Shown here piece by piece: positions 1 through 13,603 of a stretch of 64,000 nt of DNA. The stretch spans positions 120,970,614-121,034,613 of the forward strand of contig CM051521.1 in NCBI GenBank assembly GCA_028015205.1, in the 5' to 3' direction. The notes under the pieces were generated by a model. That model did not search any database and had not been told where the DNA came from. It saw only the letters and a list, made by a program, of their open reading frames with translations. Each line of letters opens with the position of its first letter. The first letter of the stretch is position 1. This DNA is from Mytilisepta virgata. Taxonomy: Eukaryota; Mollusca; Bivalvia; Mytilida; Mytilidae. The translations under genes were made by a program, and so were the position numbers.

Positions 1-3000
1 TGCAGATCAAATAAGTAGAAATTGTACCTTTTTATTGTTTCTGATGGTAGATTTCCGTGACTTATACGCTTGTTAGGGAAAATAATGGTTAATCCTGATG
101 TACAGCTCTACAACTGCACTCGTCAACTAAATCTTAAAATCCTTGAAATATTCCAATATATGCAATAACTAAGAAGAAAACATTCTGTGTTTTGGGTTAG
201 AAGTTGAATTTGGAAAGTTTTTTCCCTTATCTATAGCCCTACATATAAATCACTTATCATTAACGTCAGCCGTGTGTCAGCTAGACATATGTATTGAACA
301 ATACCCAGTAGATTAGTTTGTTGTTTATGGTAAGATCTAGTTCCAGAAGACAAGTAGTCCAGTAGTATTTATGAATAAGACAATTGTTTATACTGTAGCT
401 ATGGTGTTGGGCTACAAATTCACGTACACAATATAGCATTTTGTTGATTGTTTCATTACCAGTGTTGATGCACAGAGTGTGTATTCCGGTAAATCATCCT
501 CAGTGATGCTGGAGACTAAATGTAATAAAATATAAATTCCAATATGTATAATATCAATACAACATGGCTGAATACTACATTAGTTATATCGCCCATGAGC
601 CCAACTTACGGTGTAATTTGGCAAAATTTATAGATTTGATGCATACAAATGGGTAGCGTACATTTATTTATTAAAATACTCCAGTATCCGACGCAAAAAT
701 TCCGAAATGAGATAGTGAAATTCCAAAGAGACTGAGACCAGATACGACGACACGATCAACTCATTCGTTGTGGTCAAAACTAAAACTAAAATGTATATTT
801 TATTTTCCTTTCTTTGCCTAGACCTGTCAGGGCGGAAGATTATTCATGTTTTAAGAATGGAAAGATGACAAAAAGAAAAGTGACGTTCATTTTAACGACC
901 GAACTATGTAGCATAGGAAAATTCTTTAGTTTAAATTACTTATTTCTCTACTTCTGTAATTTTATAGCAAAAATATACCGACATGTATATACAAGAAATT
1001 ACCTTGTGAAAGTACAAATTGATGAGAGACGTGATTTAGCCGTAACTCACGACAGAATCTCAGGATCGTAGTTTGGCCTTGAGCAATCAGCTTACACTAT
1101 CAGACGTCTAGTATCGAATATTCAACGAAGATTTATCAGGATTAAGAGAATATAATTAATTCAACAGCGTAAATCTTTTGTGTAATAACTCTGGTCATGT
1201 CATAATCAGAAGTAATTTTCATACAGCAAGTAGAAACAATTAAAATATACATTATGAACATCGGTGTTATAGATAGTTAATGCATTTAATATATTAACAC
1301 CAAAGAACTGTACACTGTTCTAAGAAAATTAGATATCGTTGTGTGTCTAAATGAGTTAATCCATCGTATTTCAAAAAGACATGTTTTAATTATCTTACAG
1401 ACATGAACCAAAATTAAGTTATTACGAATTTACTGCCCTTATTTAATTTTATTCCATCGTTATTGTCAGTGGAATTTCGTCAATGGACATGCAACTGAAC
1501 AAAGACAAATGAAAAATTTGTTGGTATAATTAACATTTGAGAATCAACAATTTCAGTTTGAAGTAATTTGAACTTACATCAGCGAGTTTTCTATTACTAA
1601 AATAAACAGTGCATCACAGAATAGCCATTAACATTGGATTCTATTAAATTTTCCCAAAGGTCGCCAGCGCTATCGCTTCTCTAAATGAAATTATTTGACT
1701 TTTATAGATGGAACCGTTCGAGATACTATTAAGAAAACATTGAAGGAAAAGGTTTTTTTTAATGTTCGCTTTGGATACATTGAAGTTTAATTCAACTCAC
1801 CAATATAATCTAGTGAAAACTTACACCCTGAGTTCTTGTTGTAGTTTTAACCAAAAAAATGTGGAATAGCACAGAAAGAAAATATCTTTCATTTATTTAA
1901 TGAGGTGAATCAAATCACGTAATGTAAGACTAACTACCTTACGTCATAAATTGACAAAACCAAAAGAGAGAAGTAAAAACGTTTGAAAAGACCTGAGGAG
2001 AAATATACGACGCTACATTTAAGGTGTCAAAAAATGCGTCCAATAATATAACTTAAAATAACGATAGAAAACAAGGAAAATAAATGGAAATGGTGAGCTG
2101 TCAAAGGGAAAATAAAACGACTTTAAATGTATAAAATACACAAGTCGAACAAAACCAAATATAAAATCGTAAAAAACAACAATCAAACTAAAAAGTTAAA
2201 TAAAATATAAATAACCGATTTTGATAATGTTAATTATTTCATGATAAAATGAACTATTCAGTGCTAGAAATTAATATAAAAAGTTTTTATTTCTGTTTGT
2301 CATTCTCAAAGTCGCTATATTGTCTTCAACAAAAATCTATACCTTAGACTTGAATCAATTCTCTGTGGTCAACATTAACCATACGTGTAGTTTACCGATA
2401 AGATACCACTAACATGCCTAAGGGTGGGTATACCCGTACATTATAAAAGGAAACCACGTACCAGAAACCTCACTACCTCATACAACGGTATGAACAGTTA
2501 GAATGCAAGTAAAAACGTGAAATTGTTCTACATGTATGTTCAATTAACACAAGACCATAGAGAGCAGGAGAGCCTTTGAAACCTTGTATTGAAAGCTTAC
2601 TTTCTGATGAGACAAAAATTAAATGGTTGAAATTCGCACATACAGAAAATCAAACTTGACATCTGAGAATGTTTATTATTACTACCTACCAATAAGCCAC
2701 AAAAAGTCAAAAAGTCGATTGAAAAAGTGAAAGCCTACAAAATGACTAACGAAAGTCTCAATACTTAATGAAGGGCACATGAGAGAGAATTTTTATAATA
2801 GAAATAGCAAGTGAACATTTCCAAAACAGTCTATTTTATGGAAATTGCTCAAATTTTTTTTAGATTAGACACCGAGAGCGTCAGAAAACAGACTTTTAGG
2901 GATTGCATGAAATAGAATTGAAGAAATGTTATACAATGTCTCGAGTAAGTGTACAACCCCAAATGTTTAATATAATATACTTGTTTAAATACAGTGTTTT

Positions 3001-3921
3001 CTTTCAAAATTTTTATTCACTTTTTTTTAGCATTTTGCCTGGTGTTCATTATTTAATATCAGGATGTAATTGGTGATTAATTTTAAAATTGTTGGTCTTA
3101 AATGTAATTTGTAGTGAGAACTTTGAGCATATTTTCTTAATTGTTGATTTTAAATTGTTTGTCTATGTACATGAAAAGGTAGAGTCATCGCAATAGTTTT
3201 CAATAGCAAGGTAGATACCAAATTCAACTTTAATTACTGTACATTTTGGTGTGTAAATATTTGAATATGATGTCAACATGTTTGATTGTAAAGTAGAAAG
3301 CTTTGTTCATGTTGTTAACGTATATTATTTTTTTTTTGTAAATATTATTTAACTATTTAAAAGCTTCTTGTAATCTCATTGAAAGGCGTGGCCAATTTTG
3401 GAAAGCATTCTTGGGAAGTCTTCTAATTTATACCTTAAAGTTCATAGAATAAAGGAAAGATTTCAGCTAATCAATTTCTACGTGGACAAATGTATTATAT
3501 ATAGATTACGTATATCATGTACATGTATGTGTTTTTGGTCCAAAGGATTAAGAACATGTTGTAAGATTTTTTAGAAGATGTAACAGTGCATCTCAAATTC
3601 ATTTGTTCTAACTTGCAGTTCTGAATTGAACATGAAATGTATAATAACGGGGATTTAATAAAATTAAGTACATATTTACATTTAAAATAACGATTTAATA
3701 TGTCCCTAAAGTCAACGGATCAAACTTTTGGAAAGAAACTATACTTTAATACAATTGAGTTTGATGAAGACGCATATAGTGAATGAAATTAGGGGAAACA
3801 ATACCGAAGCAATATCACAGAGCGCAAATTAAAAAAAAATAATCCAAAGACAACTCGAATTAATCAGAATACTTAAACAGCAAACAAATATTACAGAGAC
3901 ATAACCAAGTGAGAAAATAAC
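1..3921. other. Non-coding AT-rich stretch, no gene seen
   Basis: No open frame here has recognisable protein features or splice signals around it. An 85-codon frame at 814-1071 (+) gives a low-complexity product with no motif I know, and I treat it as chance. A TATAAAAGG string lies near 2443 but nothing gene-like follows it. Confidence 0.5.
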
Positions 3922-4505
3922 ACAAAACCAACTGGAGAGAGCGAATCAAAACAAGACAAAACCAACCGGGGAGAGCTGATCAGAACAAGACAAAACCATC
4001 CGGGGAGAACTGATCAGAAAAAGACAAAACCAACCGGGGAGAGCTGATCAGAACAAGACAAAAACAACCGGGGACAGCTGATCAGAACAAGACAAAACCA
4101 ACCGGAGAGAGCGGATCAGAACAAGACAAAACCAACCGGAGAGAGCTGATCAGATCAAGACAAAACCAACCGGAGAGACGGGTCAGAACAAAAGACAAAA
4201 CCAACCGGAGAGACCGGATCAGAACAAGATAAAACCAACCGGAGAGAGTGGATCAGAACAAGACAAAATAAACCGGAGACAGGTGATCAGAACAACACAA
4301 ACCCAACCGGAGAGAGCTGATCAGAACAACACAAAACCAACCGGAGAGAGCTGATCACAACAACACAAAACCAACCAGAGAGACCGGATCACAACAACAC
4401 AAAACCAACCGGAGAGACCGGATCACAACAACACAAATCCAACCGGAGAGAGCGGATCAAAACAACACAAAACCAACCGAAGAGACTGCATTAGAAAAAG
4501 ACAGC
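3922..4505. repeat. 34-bp minisatellite, about 17 copies
   Basis: The stretch is a head-to-tail array of a 34-bp unit containing CAACCGGAGAGAGCTGATCA followed by an A-rich part (GAACAAGACAAAAC). Left units mostly carry CCGGGG and right units CCGGAG, so the array has diverged in blocks. Each unit includes TGATCA or GGATCA. No coding frame is kept across it. Confidence 0.9.
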
Positions 4506-7419
4506 AAAGATTGCACTTGCAATGTAAACACCCACAAAAAATGATATATAAATCGCCCCTTTTGGACAATTTGATGCATCAAAGCATCGGAAAAGGCAGT
4601 AATATATAACACTGTGTTTTCACCCAATATATTTCATGACAGATTTGATCTTCACAGCTAACCTAGTATCTGTTTGATATAAATACACTAAGTATCTATT
4701 GCATTTAATGAATATGGCACTAACAGGTGGATTAGAAATTTCACGCCATCACAAAACACGTCTTACGTGTAAATCTTTTTTAATATTGTACTTTATTGGT
4801 TTTATTCATTATAAAAATTGCATCATCGAATAGATGTATTATTCGTTATTTATTTTAATCACTTTACAGATAACAATTGAAATTATTTACACCAGAAAGT
4901 GAATGCATCGAATATAATAACACCATTTCTTTTTTCTATTCCACTACGTAAACAAAGTTATAGCAGTATTGAGCGAGCCATTGATGTTTTAATAATCAGG
5001 AATTATTACAAAGTGTTTCTATGAATCCTGTTAATTAAGACCTGTATGAATGATTAATCCACACAATGATTATTGTATCCACCAAAGAAAACACACGGTA
5101 CTCTTGGGATATCTTCATGCTTTATCTAACCTTTTTATGGGTAACAAATAAAATGACCGATATTTATATTGCCTTTAGGCTTATATTGAGATTGTTCCCA
5201 CAAATATTTCCATAATGTGTAGATTTTGATGAAAATTTGCTAAATTATAATTGAATACAGAGAATCCATAATATCGCACACAGAAAGTGAATCTAAAGAG
5301 GAATATTGAAAATAATGCCAAATAATACGTAAGCCCCTTATCCAGCCCCTAGTTTATAGCATTAACCGAAAAAACGATGCGTTTGTAACGTTGACGCCAA
5401 TTATAAGACCTTTCATACATAAATTATAATTACTGAAAAAAGACTGTCGCTAGAACCATGAAGTGGGTTAACATGTACTTTTACATTATGATTTTTGTAA
5501 GAATGCAAGGTTTTAAGCACAGCACTTCAATAAACATTAATACACAAGAATTGTTTATTTTCAGTGTACCAATAGCATAAAAGTAATAGATGTCCTTAAG
5601 TACAATTATATAGCTGTAATTAATATATTATCCCTACTTACCATTATACAGAACAACTTAAAATTGTACCACAAAAATCAAACGGGACAATATTCTCTAG
5701 AAAATCGTTCCACAAATTAAAATGTTAACACATTTTTGGATTATGTGGTGTTTGAGTGTCAGACAAATTACACTGTAGTACCTTTATTGGGCGAATTACT
5801 TGTATTTGAATTTGAACTTCTAATATATAATTAAAACTCAAATTACATCTTTTATTATGATTTGGGAAAATCAAATAATGGATATAAAAGGTTTTACTTA
5901 CGTACCTAACGCAGTGTTTACATTCTGATTTATGATCATTTGTAACTTTATTGAGTTGCAGGTGCCCGATTTATTGTGTCATATCACGACTAAATTACTC
6001 CCCGTGAGCCTGCTATTTCGCATGCATCGCCCCAAATTACTTTCGTAAAAACACAGACTACTGAAGATCTAACAAATCAATTAATTTTTGATGTATGATG
6101 CGAAGAATATTTAACACGATGGAATGACCACAAGGGACCAAATTTTTAGTATATTCCAATTGACAAATATTATTTTAAAAGAGGAATACTTGGTCTGTTG
6201 CATTTCATGTAAAGATCGTAGCGTGTGACGGTGAAATATATTGTATGGATGATAGTTGAGTAAAGAAAGTTTGTTTCGTATAACTTGCAGTTCGTTTAAA
6301 TCAATATTAACTAAAATGAAATGTTATCCTGAATGTATTCATACACAAATAATTACAAATTAGAGCTGTTTGTTTGGGATCTATTTTGTATTGGTTGTTA
6401 ATAAGAGACGTTGTCGTCTATCAGCAGTAAAGTGCCACTAATTTTCTATTTGTCGAGGAAGTGTGAAAACTCAATGAAAACAAAATAATATCATATCACT
6501 TTCAAATGATTTTTTTTCTTTTAATGATTTGCAGGACATCAGCCACACCAGTAACGTAACATACATGTACTCCTATTACACGATCTGCCATTAAACTACT
6601 AGTTTTGAGTACGGTTTGACTCATATGAACAACTGTCGCACGCTGAGAAAGGCGTCACCAGAAGTTGAATGTAAAGAAAAGTAACAAACCAACACCTTTT
6701 CAATAGTTGTTTACAAATAGTTTCCCCATGTGCATATTTCAATCATTTCTTTTCCTTTTTTGGTAAATGGTTGTTTGAAAAGGTGTAATACAAAAAAATG
6801 AATTTTAGAATGAACTCAGAAAATCTGTTGCAATCAGGTTTTCAAGGTGCCGTATAGCAGTGATTACTTATTCCCTCGATAAATTTATTATTTTCTTGGA
6901 GATATTTTTTTCAGAACATATAAATATAAAGATATATATTAAAGAAAATTTATCGCCACTCAGGGTTATTTCTAGGTTGTGTATGATCAATTGCTTTGGA
7001 AAAATAAAATATTAGTATGTGTAATACGAACCACCATAGAATAAACGAAGTCATACAGACTTAAATTTTGTACTCTATACAGGGACAGAAAATAAAAAAA
7101 GTTCAGCTTTACAAGATCTGAGATGATAAGAAAAGTTTCACCCACGAAAACAGAACAACTACTATATGGACTTTCAACTTATGTCTACAATGGTTATACT
7201 ATACTACCTTATACTATTACCTCAGAATGAGTAGAAATCCCATTTAATTCAAAGAAATGTAAAGAATTATAAAATACAAGAATGTACGTGTACATTTAAC
7301 ACACAAGCCAAATAAAACAAGTACTTCAAATGAAGAATTTTTATTAGAATGAAATGAGTATTAGTATAATTACCCCAATACAACAGTAGATTCGATGCGG
7401 GATGTAGGGACTTCACGAC
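4506..7419. other. Non-coding stretch, nothing recognised
   Basis: AT-rich sequence without long frames, tandem repeats or inverted ends that I could see. It may hold old repeats too decayed to recognise. Confidence 0.45.
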
Positions 7420-7575
7420 ATATTCAGCTATTTTATTTGGCTATATATCGTGGAGGTCCGTTTTTATCGGTAGAAGAAGCCGAAGTCCTGCTGAGAACTA
7501 CCGTCCTTCGGTATGAAAATTGTCCACTCTTGTCAATTAAGATCTGAGTCGACAAAAAAAACTCGCCACGATTTT
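7420..7575 (-). mobile_element. Decayed 3' half of a tRNA-derived SINE
   Basis: The order of motifs matches the better preserved SINE at 34943-35199 in the same orientation: TTTGGCTAT, then a GGAAGCCG-like block (here GAAGAAGCCGAAGTCC), then the CCTTCGGTA block, then TGTCAATTAAGATC and GAGTCGA. Many substitutions and the absence of the tRNA-like head show an old 5'-truncated copy. Confidence 0.7.
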
Positions 7576-7999
7576 TGACACGAAATTTAAGATGTAATAT
7601 CAGTAACAGTGAATGTATTTTCACCTGATTAAATATGATATAATCTTAATGAAAGAATTACAAGAAAAAATGACTTTAGAAAGAAAAGGTAAATTTTGTG
7701 TGCGCTTTATGAAAATAAAGATGTTTGGGGAATTGGTAATTTACAGAATGAATTAGTTCAAGACAACAGCAATTTAAAGTACATTATACTATACTGTCTG
7801 GACTTAAAACATTTTAAGAAAAATGTTTCAGTAGCTGTACCAAGGGTATGATTATCAATATTGTCATAGATCAAAGGCACAATTATCTGTCACGATGTTT
7901 TTACTTCTAAGATGGTTTACATCTATAAGAATAAACTTTGTCCTTGGATGATAATATTTAAATCTGCTATACAACATATTTAACTGGATTTTCTAACAG

Positions 8000-8586
8000 A
8001 TAAAAATTCATTCGTAGACCAGGTGACCGGCTCCAAACAGTTATGGGTTTGCTAGTTTAGTTTAGTTTAGTTTTAACCAGGTAGACCAGGTGACCAGCTC
8101 CAAACAGTTATGGGTTTGCTAGCTTAGTTTAGTTTAAAACAGGTAGACAAGGTGACCGGCTCCAAACAGTTATGGGTTTGCTAGTTTAGTTTAGTTTAGT
8201 TTAAACCAGGTAGACCAGGTGACCAGCTCCAAACAGTTATGGGTTTGCTAGTTTAGTTTAGTTTAAAACAGGTAGACAAGGTGACCGGCTCCAAACAGTT
8301 ATGGGTTTGCTAGTTTAGTTTAGTTTAGTTTAAACCAGGTAGACCAGGTGACCAGCTCCAAACAGTTATGGGTTTGCTAGTTTAGTTTAGTTTAGTTTAA
8401 AACAGGTAGACAAGGTGACCGGCTCCAAACAGTTATGGGTTTGCTAGTTTAGTTTAGTTTAAACAAGGTAGACCAGGAGACCGGCTCCAAACAGTTATGG
8501 GTTTGCTAGTTTAGTTTAGTTTAAACCAGGCAGACCAGCTGACCGGCTCGAAACAGTTATGGGTTTGCTAGTTTAGTTTAGTTTAA
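8000..8586. repeat. About 60-bp minisatellite with alternating unit types, 9 copies
   Basis: Nine units contain GGCTCCAAACAGTTATGGGT followed by TTGCTAGTTTAG and a run of GTTTA. In the middle of the array units alternate between 'AGACCAGGTGACCAGCTCC' and 'AGACAAGGTGACCGGCTCC', so the real period there is a dimer of about 125 bp. The number of GTTTA steps varies between units. The right end runs directly into the SINE-like tail at 8587. Confidence 0.9.
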
Positions 8587-8770
8587 ACTGATTTATTTAT
8601 AGTGGATTGGGAAACACGTTACACCAACTTATACTAATCCCTCTCCACTTGGCGGGTGCGAGAGCTACCCCTGTAGCGGCATTTTAGCCTACTCTTTTTC
8701 GACATCTACAGAGGAGTCTTTAACGTGCTTAGGGTTTGCTGCAAATCAGGGTGTTTTCACTGTCCGTTTT
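8587..8770 (-). mobile_element. 3' part of a SINE, related to the copy at 17.1 kb
   Basis: The block GGCATTTTAGCCTACTCT followed by TTTCGACATCTACA, GAGGAG and a TTAACGT string is shared almost exactly with 17066-17115. Here it is joined to the distal segment with TAATCCC, AACACGTTACACC and TTTATTTATAG. Read on the minus strand this is the 3' body of the element, ending in an AAAC/TAAAC-type tail that merges with the minisatellite on its left. Confidence 0.65.
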
Positions 8771-9289
8771 GACTTTTACTGAATGTATTAAAATTGGTAT
8801 CGTACAATGCATATTTAATGCTGTTTAAATTTCTTTTCCAATGATATACGTTAAATTCAGCAATATTCGAAAATTCACTTGAACTAAAATGAGCCTAAAC
8901 TATTCAAACCTTTGAATAAATAAGAAAACGGATCTGTAGATCTGCAAGAAAACGTTTTCCCAGATTCATGAAAAAACTATCAAAGTACGGAAACTTCTTA
9001 AAGTTGTTACACTGTAAAACTTAACAACAGTTCTAACAAACGATAAACTCTGGAAAAAATATTAATGACTCTAAATAAGAACACCAAACAACATTTTATC
9101 AAAATGACCAAAAGTAATATTTAATAATGGGCTTAAAATTCATTATTTAAGAAAAAAGATAAAATTGTTTGATATGGTTTTTCACAGATAGAACGCGAAC
9201 TTTGTTTTGGATGCCTTACTGACTTCACACATGCAATATTCCTCTTTATTATTTCCAGCTGTGTTATATTATAACGTATTCATATTGGA

Positions 9290-9460
9290 GATATTTCATA
9301 GTCATTGATCGGGTGCAAGTTTGAAATGACCTTGAGACATATTGTAGATATTTCATAGTCATTGATCGGATGCAAGTTTGAAATGACCTTGAGACATATT
9401 GTAGATATTTCATAGTCATTGATCGGATGCAAGTTTGAAATGACCTTGAGACATATTTCA
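9290..9460. repeat. 57-bp tandem repeat, three copies
   Basis: Three nearly perfect head-to-tail copies of a 57-bp unit begin with GATATTTCATAGTCATTGAT and include GCAAGTTTGAAATGACCTTG. The first differs from the next two by one base (CGGGTGC against CGGATGC), so the expansion is recent. Confidence 0.95.
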
Positions 9461-9555
9461 GAGATGCAATTTCAACACATTTTCAAATATTAATTATTTC
9501 AAAAAAGAAGAAAATATTCACAAGTTCCAATTGTTGTTGCAACTTTCTATCTGAT

Positions 9556-9622
9556 AATATTTATCACATATACTATTAATATTTATCACATATACTATTA
9601 ATATTTATCACATATACTATTA
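9556..9622. repeat. 22-bp tandem repeat, three copies
   Basis: Three exact copies of AATATTTATCACATATACTA plus TT stand head to tail. Confidence 0.95.
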
Positions 9623-9699
9623 AAGACAACCTGATACGCTTATTTTCACATAAGCCCTCGTACGAAGCTCTTTCCTAAGATGGTTTTCGTTTTGCCATT

Positions 9700-9850
9700 C
9701 GGGTTATTTTGGCATTTTTGAATTGCGCATCAACGTTTTGGATTATTGTTTTGGTTTTCAAAATTTTAGGTCTTGAGCACAACCGATGAGTCTTAAATGT
9801 ACGAAGTGTGCATATCATCTTGTGCGTCAAAATTGGTATCGTTGAATTTT
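9700..9850 (+). repeat. Interspersed molluscan repeat fragment
   Basis: The string CTTGAGCACAACCGATGAGT followed by CTTAAATGTACGAAGTGTGC and GTCAAAATTGGTATCG resembles, in order, a repeat common in mussel DNA (TCGAGC..CACTGATGAGTC..GACGAAACGCGC..GGTATC). A second, more decayed relative lies at about 26463-26680. The family assignment is from memory. Confidence 0.5.
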
Positions 9851-10394
9851 TTTAAAGAATGTAAGGAAAAGTTTATAAGTTTGATTAATTCTGATATTTT
9901 GGTTGCATTCACTCAAAACATCTCCACGGGAAATTAACTACAGGATCTTGAGGGGATCAACATGGAATTACATTGCCCAAAACAAGGACCATTGATGTTG
10001 TCTCTGATTTGTTAAATATTATTCTTGACTGCAATTAGTCTTACGTAGGTAGTATTCTATTGAAATCAAGAAAATATGTTCATTATCATTTTGTGATATT
10101 ACTGCCAACACAAGAGATGCATCATAGAATAATATTTTCTGTGCTACTGCACCTTAAAGAGACATTTAAAAGGTGTAGAAAAATAATCAACTGATTGGTC
10201 TTTTTCACTATTATTTTTTGTTTCCCCCAAATTGCATGTACAATTGTGAGGTACTTACCAAAGCCTATTTGGAAAAGCAGGGATACTTGCAAAGAATCTT
10301 CAATCGACTTTTTTTTATTGTAAAATTAAAACCTTTTAAAATAAACGCTTCAATTTGTTTAAAAGTGGCAGCCATTAGGTGCATCTCAGGACGT

Positions 10395-10658
10395 GAATGT
10401 GGATATGATATGAATATGATTCCTCCTTTGTACTAGACCGACACTCTGAAACAGGTTTTCACGAGGTAACTGTCCGCATGAAGACATATAATCCCACTCG
10501 GACACATTATACCGACTCCGAGCCGACCAGGCCTTTGCTCTTACTCCTGTATGCCGCGTGGTTGGCGGAGAAGCGCCAAATACCAATTTTAATGTCTTTG
10601 GTTTGACCCGACCTTCCGCACTCGAGGCGAGCACGCTACCATGAGACCGCCGAGTGGG
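10395..10658 (-). mobile_element. tRNA-derived SINE, minus strand
   Basis: Read on the minus strand the element opens at about 10658 with a tRNA-like head: CACTCGGCGG, then the A-box-like TCATGGTAGCGTGCTCGCC, then a B-box-like GGTCGGGTCAAACC. A body without coding potential follows. It ends in a simple tail built of ATTCATATCATATCC-like steps. The base composition is clearly richer in G+C than its surroundings. No matching acceptor stem is present, so it is not a tRNA gene. Confidence 0.7.
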
Positions 10659-13585
10659 TTCCTAAATATTGAAAGAGCGGGTGACTTTAATTTAAGGTAA
10701 GACATATGCACTGAATATTTTTTAAACAATTAGAACACATGATATGTACCAAAAAAGAAAACTTTATTTCATTCTTGGATAAAACATACAATAATAAGTA
10801 CAAATGTATTAGTGAGTTTTTAAACCGAACGTACATAATACAGATATGAAAAGCATATTACAAGATAAGGTACCAATAAATGATCTTCTCCCTATGGGGA
10901 ATATAGTAGTATATATAAAATTTCGCCACGATAACAAGTAATGTTCTCTCTTCAATTTACAAAGGTCTTTAGTTCTTTATTGTTGGATATCTCCTGTTAA
11001 TTAAAAGAGTTAAAAGATGCCAAAGGAAAACAAAATATATATATATATAGTCAGCGGTGCTCGAAAACATAAAACAAATGATAGATATTTTTTATTTTTT
11101 TATTTATTTATTTTTTTTTTATTTTTTTTTTGAAGCTTAGGGTAGCTCCGTTCTTACATTCACTGATGTTTAGTTTGATATTGTGTTTCTGTCCTGAATA
11201 CTTTTACGTTAATGTTTAGGTTATAATCTCATCAAATTTATATATGAATTATTGAACCTAATAATATCTGATTCTAGATGGTATACGTTTGGGTTTATTT
11301 GCTAAGCAGTCTTGATATTTGAATCTGCTCTCAATCATTTTGGGAAATTATCTCGGTTTCCAAATTTTAAGCTTTAAACACTAGATATAATTTATCGAAA
11401 TTAATTCATCTAGTGTAAATGAAATTGTGTTCAGAGAATGCTCGCTGTCGGATTTTTATCCGTGTTTTGTATATTTATGAAATTCATTTTATGGATAGTT
11501 GAGTGTCTCTGTTTACATGCTATAAAATACCAACAACGTCAATATGAAATTGTGACAATTACATAAAAATAAGAACATGTTCGTACAACATAATGAAGTA
11601 AGTTTAGCAGTAATAATTTGAGATTAATGGACTAATTTAGCATAAATATAATTCAAAGCTAATCGTAGAACCGTTGTGTATTGATTGATGGTGGAAACTG
11701 ATTTCAAAACTGGAATAGATTATTTGGTCTTAATGACTGTTTAAAGAAGAATTCATATATACAGACTTGTTCTCGACAAAATCAAATCAATTTCTAAACG
11801 GGAAATTAAATTCCAGAAAATTGGCCCTAATTTGACAAGTTTTAACGATGCTTATATCTTGAGCAGAATTATTAATCCCAGTCCCGTCTACGAAAATAAA
11901 CTTTATTAGGAATTAAGAGTGCACTAGATGTCATATGGTTGTTGACGTTTGTTAACGCTAATGAAATGGCACTGAAATTGAAGCGACATTTTTGATTGAC
12001 GTGAATTGCTGAAGGAAAGATGGACAAAAGTAAGTAATGCCAAACGAGTACAAATTATTATGTTAGTCAGTAATGAAGGCGTGTTCCAAATATCTATAAC
12101 TTAATGCTTTGTTTGTCCATCAGACACAGATGTCTTCCGCTATTAACGGGAATATTTATAATATTCATAATTAGGATTTAAAGAATACAACACTTTACAT
12201 ATACATGGTTAATTCTTTTTTATTTCCATGAGACCTCTTGTTGTGCAAATACACCAACCTCGAGCACTGATTATGAGACCTCTTATTGTGCAAATACATG
12301 GTTCCAAACTGACATCAGAGGACGTTTATTTTTACCACTGAGTGAATGCATCCGCTGGTGAAATCTTCCCGATAGTATCATTAGTATTTCGTATTGGCTA
12401 TTGATTAATACACAATCTTTTACTGTAATCAGAAAGTCAAACTGAAGGCTTAATTAGAAATTTTAAAAAGTTAAGAAACACACACATTTTTGCAGGATAC
12501 AACACAAACATTCCTGTCTATTTAGATTCTATCTTTCCAATGGTTCGAGAGACATGATTGAGTTGTGAAAGGTGACAAACAAAATAAATTGTCAGAATAT
12601 ATGAAACCTGAACCAATTAGACCTAAAATGGCTAAATAATAAGAGCTTATAATTTGATTTGGAAAATATCAAGAAGAACCAATGTTTACTCGATACTTTT
12701 CTATGTAGCACAGCCTTTTTCCATTGTGCTCTTGTGTGCCACTTTTTGTTTTGAAACAATATGTACACACTTCAATCAAGATTATAGAACTTCAAATGCA
12801 ACGAAACAATAACTATCAATTGGTTTCATATTTATGCCCCAGCCTCCTCTGAGAGTATCTATCTCTTCAATTTCTTTCCTAAAACTTTATCTGAATTTTG
12901 TTCAATATATATGAAAACGTCCTTAAACCAGGATAAGAATTTAAAGATAATTTTATAAAATACATGAAACCACATCAGCTTAATATAAACAATCCATGGT
13001 AATGTCACACGTCAGAACGTTCCAACTCTACTTTCTAATTTCCGAGTTTGATTTATAACAAATATAGTCATGTGATAAAATCTTCCCTGAGGAAGAATAT
13101 ATTGTTTTTGGATCTCGAACATCCCTATAGAGCTGATTACGTAATTATGCTGACAAAAAATCGTTAAATAATATGCATCCATGTATAGTCAAAATATCAT
13201 ATATCAAAGAACTGAGGAATAGTTTTATTAAATTCAATAAATAAGTCACATCATGGGATGAATAAAACAGAAACTGTTATCAATAATAGGTCTTGTAAAA
13301 CTTCCTTACATGCATCTATAATTATCGTGATTCGGATAAAGATATGAATATAATATTTAATTTTTTAACAAAAATATTTGATTTGGTTAATGTTTTAGTG
13401 GACTATAAAGATTTTGATGACATTCTAGAAACGTATGGTGGATCAATTACTTTCAGTGTAAAACTACAAAATAGCAGCAAAAGAATAACAAATTCATAAG
13501 AAATAGAACCAAGAAAGCATCAAAACTAACCTTGCACTAGCAATATAAACTTGTGCAAAACAAACCAGGAGTGACACCATGTGTT
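10659..13585. other. Non-coding stretch with simple-sequence tracts
   Basis: A TA-dinucleotide tract lies near 11035-11050 and a T-rich TTTA tract at about 11085-11131. At 12226-12300 a segment beginning ATGAGACCTCTT occurs twice about 45 bp apart. I see no gene. Confidence 0.5.
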
Positions 13586-13603
13586 GGGGGGGGGGGGGGG
13601 GGG
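13586..13603. repeat. Run of 18 G
   Basis: An uninterrupted G homopolymer in AT-rich surroundings. Its length is likely to vary between individuals and is prone to sequencing error. Confidence 0.9.

Noticed and set aside
2441..2450. TATAAAAGG string as a promoter
   Set aside because: No supporting upstream elements, and no reading frame or splice donor downstream.
3922..4505. CRISPR-like array
   Set aside because: Units are directly adjacent without unique spacers, in a eukaryotic context. This is a minisatellite. The same holds for the arrays at 8.0, 14.8 and 53 kb.
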